From: Treponema sp.
GTDB taxonomy: Bacteria > Spirochaetota > Spirochaetia > Treponematales > Breznakiellaceae
Assembly: GCA_031257195.1 (NCBI GenBank)
Contig: JAIRPD010000065.1
Coordinates: 1 to 61,867, forward strand
DNA length: 61,867 nucleotides
Direction of reading: 5' to 3'
A program made the position numbers and the translations under genes. Positions 58,424 through 61,867 of the stretch are shown here, in pieces (positions within the stretch are counted from its first letter, which is position 1; each line of letters starts with the position of its first letter). The notes beneath the pieces are model-generated. The model saw nothing but the letters and a program-made list of their open reading frames with translations, did no database searches and was not told the origin of the DNA.

Positions 58424-59059
58424 ATGACAATGGTTTTTCTGGGGATTTTCGCCGCGGCGGCCCTGACCCACCTGGCTTCTCTTTATTTTGGCAATAATCC
58501 CCTGAGGGTTCTGACCAAGGTCTGTCTTTTGCCCCCGCTCCTGGGCCTGTACCTGGCCGGGGCGGAACAGCCCCAGGCCGCGGCGGCTCTGGGGATCCTC
58601 CTGGGCTGGCTGGGGGACATACTCCTCCTCTGGATCAGGCGGCGGCTCTTCTTTGTCCTGGGACTGGCCAGCTTCCTCCTGGGGCACCTGGCCTATATCT
58701 CTGTCTTCCTCTCCCGCGTCCCCGCCCTGAACCTTCCCGTTCTGGCCCTTTCCGGGACGACGGCGCTGATTGCGGCTATCCTGGGACTGGGACTAATCAG
58801 GCCGGACCGGCCCCTGTTCATCCCGGCGGCCCTCTACGCCATAGTCCTGGAGGCGATGAGCCTTTGCGCCCTCCAGCTCGCCCTGTACCGCCGGGACCCG
58901 CCCTCGCTGGGAATCCTCGCCGGAAGTCTCTGCTTCCTCCTCTCCGATTTCCTTCTGGCCTGGCACACCTTCAGGACCTCCTCCCGGATCCACTATTTCA
59001 TGGTAATGCTGTCCTACATCATGGCCCAGTTTTTGATCGTCCGGGGGCTTTCCTCATAA
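58424..59059 (+). CDS. YhhN-family (lysoplasmalogenase-like) membrane protein
   Basis: A 211-residue membrane protein with about eight helices. Family blocks include VLTKVCLLPPLLGLYLAG, GWLGDILLLW near residue 63 and LSDFLLAWHTF near residue 170, which hold the conserved acidic residues. YhhN/TMEM86 proteins cleave the vinyl-ether bond of lysoplasmalogens. This would fit an anaerobe that makes ether lipids, but activity is not shown. Single gene with a leaderless-type promoter. Confidence 0.85.
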   Translation: MTMVFLGIFAAAALTHLASLYFGNNPLRVLTKVCLLPPLLGLYLAGAEQPQAAAALGILLGWLGDILLLWIRRRLFFVLGLASFLLGHLAYISVFLSRVPALNLPVLALSGTTALIAAILGLGLIRPDRPLFIPAALYAIVLEAMSLCALQLALYRRDPPSLGILAGSLCFLLSDFLLAWHTFRTSSRIHYFMVMLSYIMAQFLIVRGLSS

Positions 59060-59123
59060 ACCCCTCAATGTTACCCCCCTCCTACCCTCCCCCGCCCAAA
59101 AAAACCAAAAATAAGCGAAAAAA

Positions 59124-59137
59124 TGTAATCGTTTACA
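59124..59137 (+). promoter_or_regulatory. LacI-type operator upstream of fucU
   Basis: TGTAATCGTTTACA, a typical near-palindromic LacI-family operator, 10 bp upstream of the -35 of the fucU promoter. The exact reverse complement occurs before the lacI-type gene at 59637. Confidence 0.75.
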
Positions 59138-59146
59138 CTTTTTCGC

Positions 59147-59175
59147 TTGACAAGTGAAAATTCCCGCGCGATAAT
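59147..59175 (+). promoter_or_regulatory. fucU promoter
   Basis: TTGACA (59147-59152), a 17-bp spacer and GATAAT (59170-59175). Confidence 0.75.
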
Positions 59176-59197
59176 GGAACACCATGGAGGATGGCTT

Positions 59198-59641
59198 ATG
59201 TTGATTGGCGTTGATCCCGTAATAAGTCCCGAACTGCTGGACACCCTGTTCCGCATGGGGCATGGCGATGAAATCACGCTGGCGGACGCTTTTTTCCCCG
59301 GCGATTCCTGTAATTCCCGGGTAATCCGGGCCGACGGTATCAGGGTTCCCGCGCTTTTAGATGGAATTCTGGCTTTAATGAACCTCGATTCCTATGTTCC
59401 CCACCCGGCGGTTATGATGTCCCCGGCTTCGGGGGATACCCTGGACCCGGAGGTCGAAAAATCCTACCGGGCGGTGATTGACAAATACTGGCCCGCCACT
59501 CCCCCAATCGAAAAAATCGAGCGTTTCGCCTTTTACGAGCGGACAAAAAAGGCTTTTGCCGTGGTTATGACCGGGGAAACGGTAAAATACGGCAATATTA
59601 TCTTGAAAAAAGGGGTTATTCCGCTGGGGAAAAGGATGTAA
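59198..59641 (+). CDS. fucU: RbsD/FucU-family sugar mutarotase
   Basis: A 147-residue FucU. The family start LIGVDPVISPELLDTLFRMGHGDEITLADAFFPG carries the catalytic His of the GHGDEI motif. It interconverts fucose anomers for the isomerase encoded downstream. The start at 59198 follows GGAGG, between a strong promoter and an operator. Its stop codon lies inside the second LacI operator. Confidence 0.9.
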   Translation: MLIGVDPVISPELLDTLFRMGHGDEITLADAFFPGDSCNSRVIRADGIRVPALLDGILALMNLDSYVPHPAVMMSPASGDTLDPEVEKSYRAVIDKYWPATPPIEKIERFAFYERTKKAFAVVMTGETVKYGNIILKKGVIPLGKRM

Positions 59642-59650
59642 ACGATTACA
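59637..59650 (+). promoter_or_regulatory. LacI-type operator before the regulator gene
   Basis: TGTAAACGATTACA, the perfect reverse complement of the operator at 59124-59137, covers the fucU stop codon and lies 16 bp before the regulator start. Confidence 0.75.
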
Positions 59651-59665
59651 TTCTGGATCAGGATT

Positions 59666-60754
59666 ATGGGAAAGACCATCAGGGATGTGGCTGACGCGGC
59701 GGGGGTCTCAACCGCCACGGTTTCAAGGGTGATGGCGCCGGAAAATTCCAGGCCGGTGGCTAACAAAACCCGGCTGCGGGTAATGGCCGCGGCGGAAAAG
59801 CTGGGTTACCGGATGAATCACGCCGCCCGAAGCCTGAAGCGCCGGTCCACCATGACGGTGGCGGTGGTGTTTCCCGAGCTGGCCAACGACTTTTACATGG
59901 ATGTGGCCGAGGGGATTGAGCGGGAATTGAACGACCGGGGTTACACTATGCTGATGGCCTCATCGCTGAATTCCATCGAGGAGGAAAAAAAGCGGATCTC
60001 CATGCTGGCGGACCGGATGGTTGACGGTATGCTGATAATTCCGGCGGGTTCCCGGGGGGATCATCTGCAGGCCCTGGCGAACCGGGGGATGCCCATGGTG
60101 CTGGTGGACCGGCTGGTGGAAGGCGCCGGCCTTGACGCGGTAACTTCCGACAACGAGGAGGGAACTTTTCTGCTGACCAAGGCCCTGCTGGCCGACGGCT
60201 TTAAGCGCATCGCCTTTGTGGGCGGCGAGATTACCCTCTCCGCGGCCAGGGAGCGGCTTTCCGGTTTCGCCCGGGCCCTGGCGGACGCGGGGATACGGCA
60301 GGAGCCCTCCTGGATCTGCCTGGGGGGGATGGAAGTGGAGGACGGCTACCGGCTGACGCGAACCCTGCTGGAAAGCCAGAATCCCCCGGAAGCCATGGTG
60401 GCGGTGAACCTGCTGGTGCATCTGGGCATGGAGCGCCGCCTGCTGGACATGAGCGGTTTCGGGTCCCGGGGCGGGGCGTTTTACGGCGCGGCGCCCCGGG
60501 TGGTTATCGCGGGCTTTGACGAGGCCCGTTACACGCCGTTCCTGCCGGCCTGCCGCTACACCGCTTCCCAGGACGCGGTGGGCATGGGACGCCGCGCGGG
60601 GCAGCGGATCATCGAGAAGATACAGGAAAAAAAAGCGGGACGTTTTGAAAGTGAATTTTCCGGAAAATGGACAAGGGCCGCGCGGCAGATCATCCGTCTT
60701 CCGGTAACCATAAGCCGCTCAGAGAGCGGCGCCGCGAATAAGGCGGCATCTTAA
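59666..60754 (+). CDS. LacI-family transcriptional regulator of the fucose operon
   Basis: A 362-residue LacI-type regulator. The N-terminal HTH (TIRDVADAAGVSTATVSRVM) and hinge (NHAARSLKRRSTMTVAVVFPELANDFY) are standard, and the sugar-binding core follows. Two operators flank fucU, so it probably represses fucU-fucI and itself. The effector is likely a fucose derivative. There are 24 bp after fucU and 15 bp before fucI, so a single operon is plausible. Confidence 0.92.
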   Translation: MGKTIRDVADAAGVSTATVSRVMAPENSRPVANKTRLRVMAAAEKLGYRMNHAARSLKRRSTMTVAVVFPELANDFYMDVAEGIERELNDRGYTMLMASSLNSIEEEKKRISMLADRMVDGMLIIPAGSRGDHLQALANRGMPMVLVDRLVEGAGLDAVTSDNEEGTFLLTKALLADGFKRIAFVGGEITLSAARERLSGFARALADAGIRQEPSWICLGGMEVEDGYRLTRTLLESQNPPEAMVAVNLLVHLGMERRLLDMSGFGSRGGAFYGAAPRVVIAGFDEARYTPFLPACRYTASQDAVGMGRRAGQRIIEKIQEKKAGRFESEFSGKWTRAARQIIRLPVTISRSESGAANKAAS

Positions 60755-60769
60755 ACACTGGAGGATAAT

Positions 60770-61867
60770 ATGGCGGTAAATCGTTTTAGAGGGGCGTATC
60801 CAAAAATCGGAATCAGGCCCACCATTGACGGACGGCAGGGGGTCTTGAAAGTGCGGGAATCCCTTGAGGCCCAGACCATGAACATGGCGAAGGCGGCGAA
60901 GGCGCTGTTCGAGAAAAACTTACGGTATTCCAACGGCGAGCCGGTACAGGTGGTCATCGCCGACACCACCATCGGGCGGGTGGCGGAAACCGCGGCCTGC
61001 GCGGATAAGTTCCGCCGGGAAGGGGTGGACATCACCCTCACGGTAACGCCCTGCTGGTGTTACGGATCGGAAACCATGGACATGGACCCCATGACCATCA
61101 AGGGCGTGTGGGGCTTTAACGGCACCGAGCGGCCCGGCGCGGTGTACCTGGCGTCGGTGCTGGCGAGCCACGCGCAAAAGGGACTGCCCGCCTTCGGGAT
61201 CTACGGCCACGATGTGCAGAACGCCGGCGACACCGACATACCCGCCGACGTACAGGAAAAGCTCCTCCGTTTCGGCAGGGCGGCGCTGGCCGCGGCCACC
61301 ATGCGGGGCAAGAGTTATCTGCAAATCGGCTCGATCTGCATGGGTATCGCGGGTTCCATCATCAACCCGGAATTTTTCGAGGAATACCTGGGGATGCGGG
61401 TGGAGAGCGTTGACGAGGTGGAGATCATCCGCCGCATGGAAAATCATATCTACGACGAAAAGGAATTCCAGAAAGCCCTGGCCTGGACCAAACAGTCCTG
61501 CAAGGAAGGGTTTGACAAAAACCCGCCGGAACTGCGGCGTTCCCGGGAGGAACAAGACAAATCCTGGGAATTCGTGGTCAAGATGATGTGTATCATCAAG
61601 GACCTCTTTAACGGCAACCCCAACCTGCCCGCGGGCCGCGAGGAAGAACGGCTGGGCCACAACGCCATCGCCGGCGGCTTCCAGGGCCAGCGCCAGTGGA
61701 CCGACTTCTACCCCAACTGCGATTTCCCCGAATCCCTTATGTGCTCTTCCTTTGACTGGCAAGGGGCCCGGGAACCCTACGTTCTGGCAACCGAAAACGA
61801 CACCCTGAACGGCGCGGGAATGCTATTCGGCAAGCTGCTCACCGGTACCGCCCAAATCTTCGCTGAC
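60770..61867 (+). CDS. fucI: L-fucose isomerase, 5' part (runs off the window)
   Basis: The first 366 residues of FucI. The family start [55 protein letters not shown] and [16 protein letters not shown] are all present. The enzyme converts L-fucose to L-fuculose. GGAGG lies 7 nt before the ATG. No stop codon occurs before the window end at 61867. Confidence 0.95.
   Translation, partial: MAVNRFRGAYPKIGIRPTIDGRQGVLKVRESLEAQTMNMAKAAKALFEKNLRYSNGEPVQVVIADTTIGRVAETAACADKFRREGVDITLTVTPCWCYGSETMDMDPMTIKGVWGFNGTERPGAVYLASVLASHAQKGLPAFGIYGHDVQNAGDTDIPADVQEKLLRFGRAALAAATMRGKSYLQIGSICMGIAGSIINPEFFEEYLGMRVESVDEVEIIRRMENHIYDEKEFQKALAWTKQSCKEGFDKNPPELRRSREEQDKSWEFVVKMMCIIKDLFNGNPNLPAGREEERLGHNAIAGGFQGQRQWTDFYPNCDFPESLMCSSFDWQGAREPYVLATENDTLNGAGMLFGKLLTGTAQIFAD

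Noticed and set aside
60920-61762. Minus-strand frame opposite fucI
   Set aside because: Shadow of L-fucose isomerase, which is well conserved on the plus strand.

Overview
The window is GC-rich (well above 60% G+C by eye), gene-dense DNA of an anaerobic, diderm, host-associated bacterium. I infer a spirochaete of the treponeme group, probably from a gut. The reasons are an [FeFe]-hydrogenase maturase, Feo iron uptake, an XPB-type helicase with its partner protein, many secreted TPR, CsgG-like, DUF3943 and YbjN-like envelope proteins, fucose use and cobamide salvage. No rRNA, tRNA, CRISPR array, transposase or phage module was seen. The species cannot be named from what is visible.

Layout. 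1-3180: feo operon (feoA, feoA, feoB, small Cys-rich membrane protein) running into hydG, behind a promoter carrying two palindromes. 3213-16784: housekeeping and conserved genes (transglutaminase-like protein, thioredoxin reductase, GNAT, DMT transporter, XPB helicase and partner, NYN-LOTUS protein, mutarotase-like protein, DUF554, hydroxyacid dehydrogenase). 17110-28793: an aryl-polyene-type lipid locus in two divergent operons. The leftward operon holds two ACPs, a membrane/AMP-ligase/dehydratase fusion, an acyltransferase, a thioesterase, a LolA-like protein and an MMPL exporter. The rightward one holds a methyltransferase, a ketosynthase-like chain-length factor, a PlsC acyltransferase and a fused AccD-AccA. 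No catalytic ketosynthase or ketoreductase lies here. 28849-31846: a small unknown gene and a polar amino-acid ABC transporter. 31843-36747: XRE regulator, small ORF, Wzi-like barrel, unknown protein, hemerythrin and two tandem Rrf2 regulators. 36845-46751: DAHP synthase-prephenate dehydratase fusion, YbjN-like protein, PadR/HAAS pair, a secreted Asp-rich repeat protein with a trypsin-like lipoprotein, and DUF3943. 47327-56783: cobalamin-riboswitch operon (lipoprotein, TonB receptor, degenerate adenosyltransferase, BtuF, BtuC, BtuD, CobU, CbiR-like, CobT, CobS) that would import, remodel and rebuild cobamides. 56819-61867: XRE regulator, CsgG-like protein, YhhN lysoplasmalogenase-like protein and a fucose operon (fucU, lacI-type regulator, fucI, cut by the window end).

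Two features stand out beyond gene content. First, three intergenic arrays (34386-34679, 39535-39786, 46914-47243), plus a short one inside the padR coding end, are built of unrelated sequences with the same 21-bp period. Two of them have a palindrome at the centre of each unit. Second, at least ten genes have a -10-like hexamer 5-7 nt before the start codon and no ribosome-binding site, which points to widespread leaderless mRNAs.
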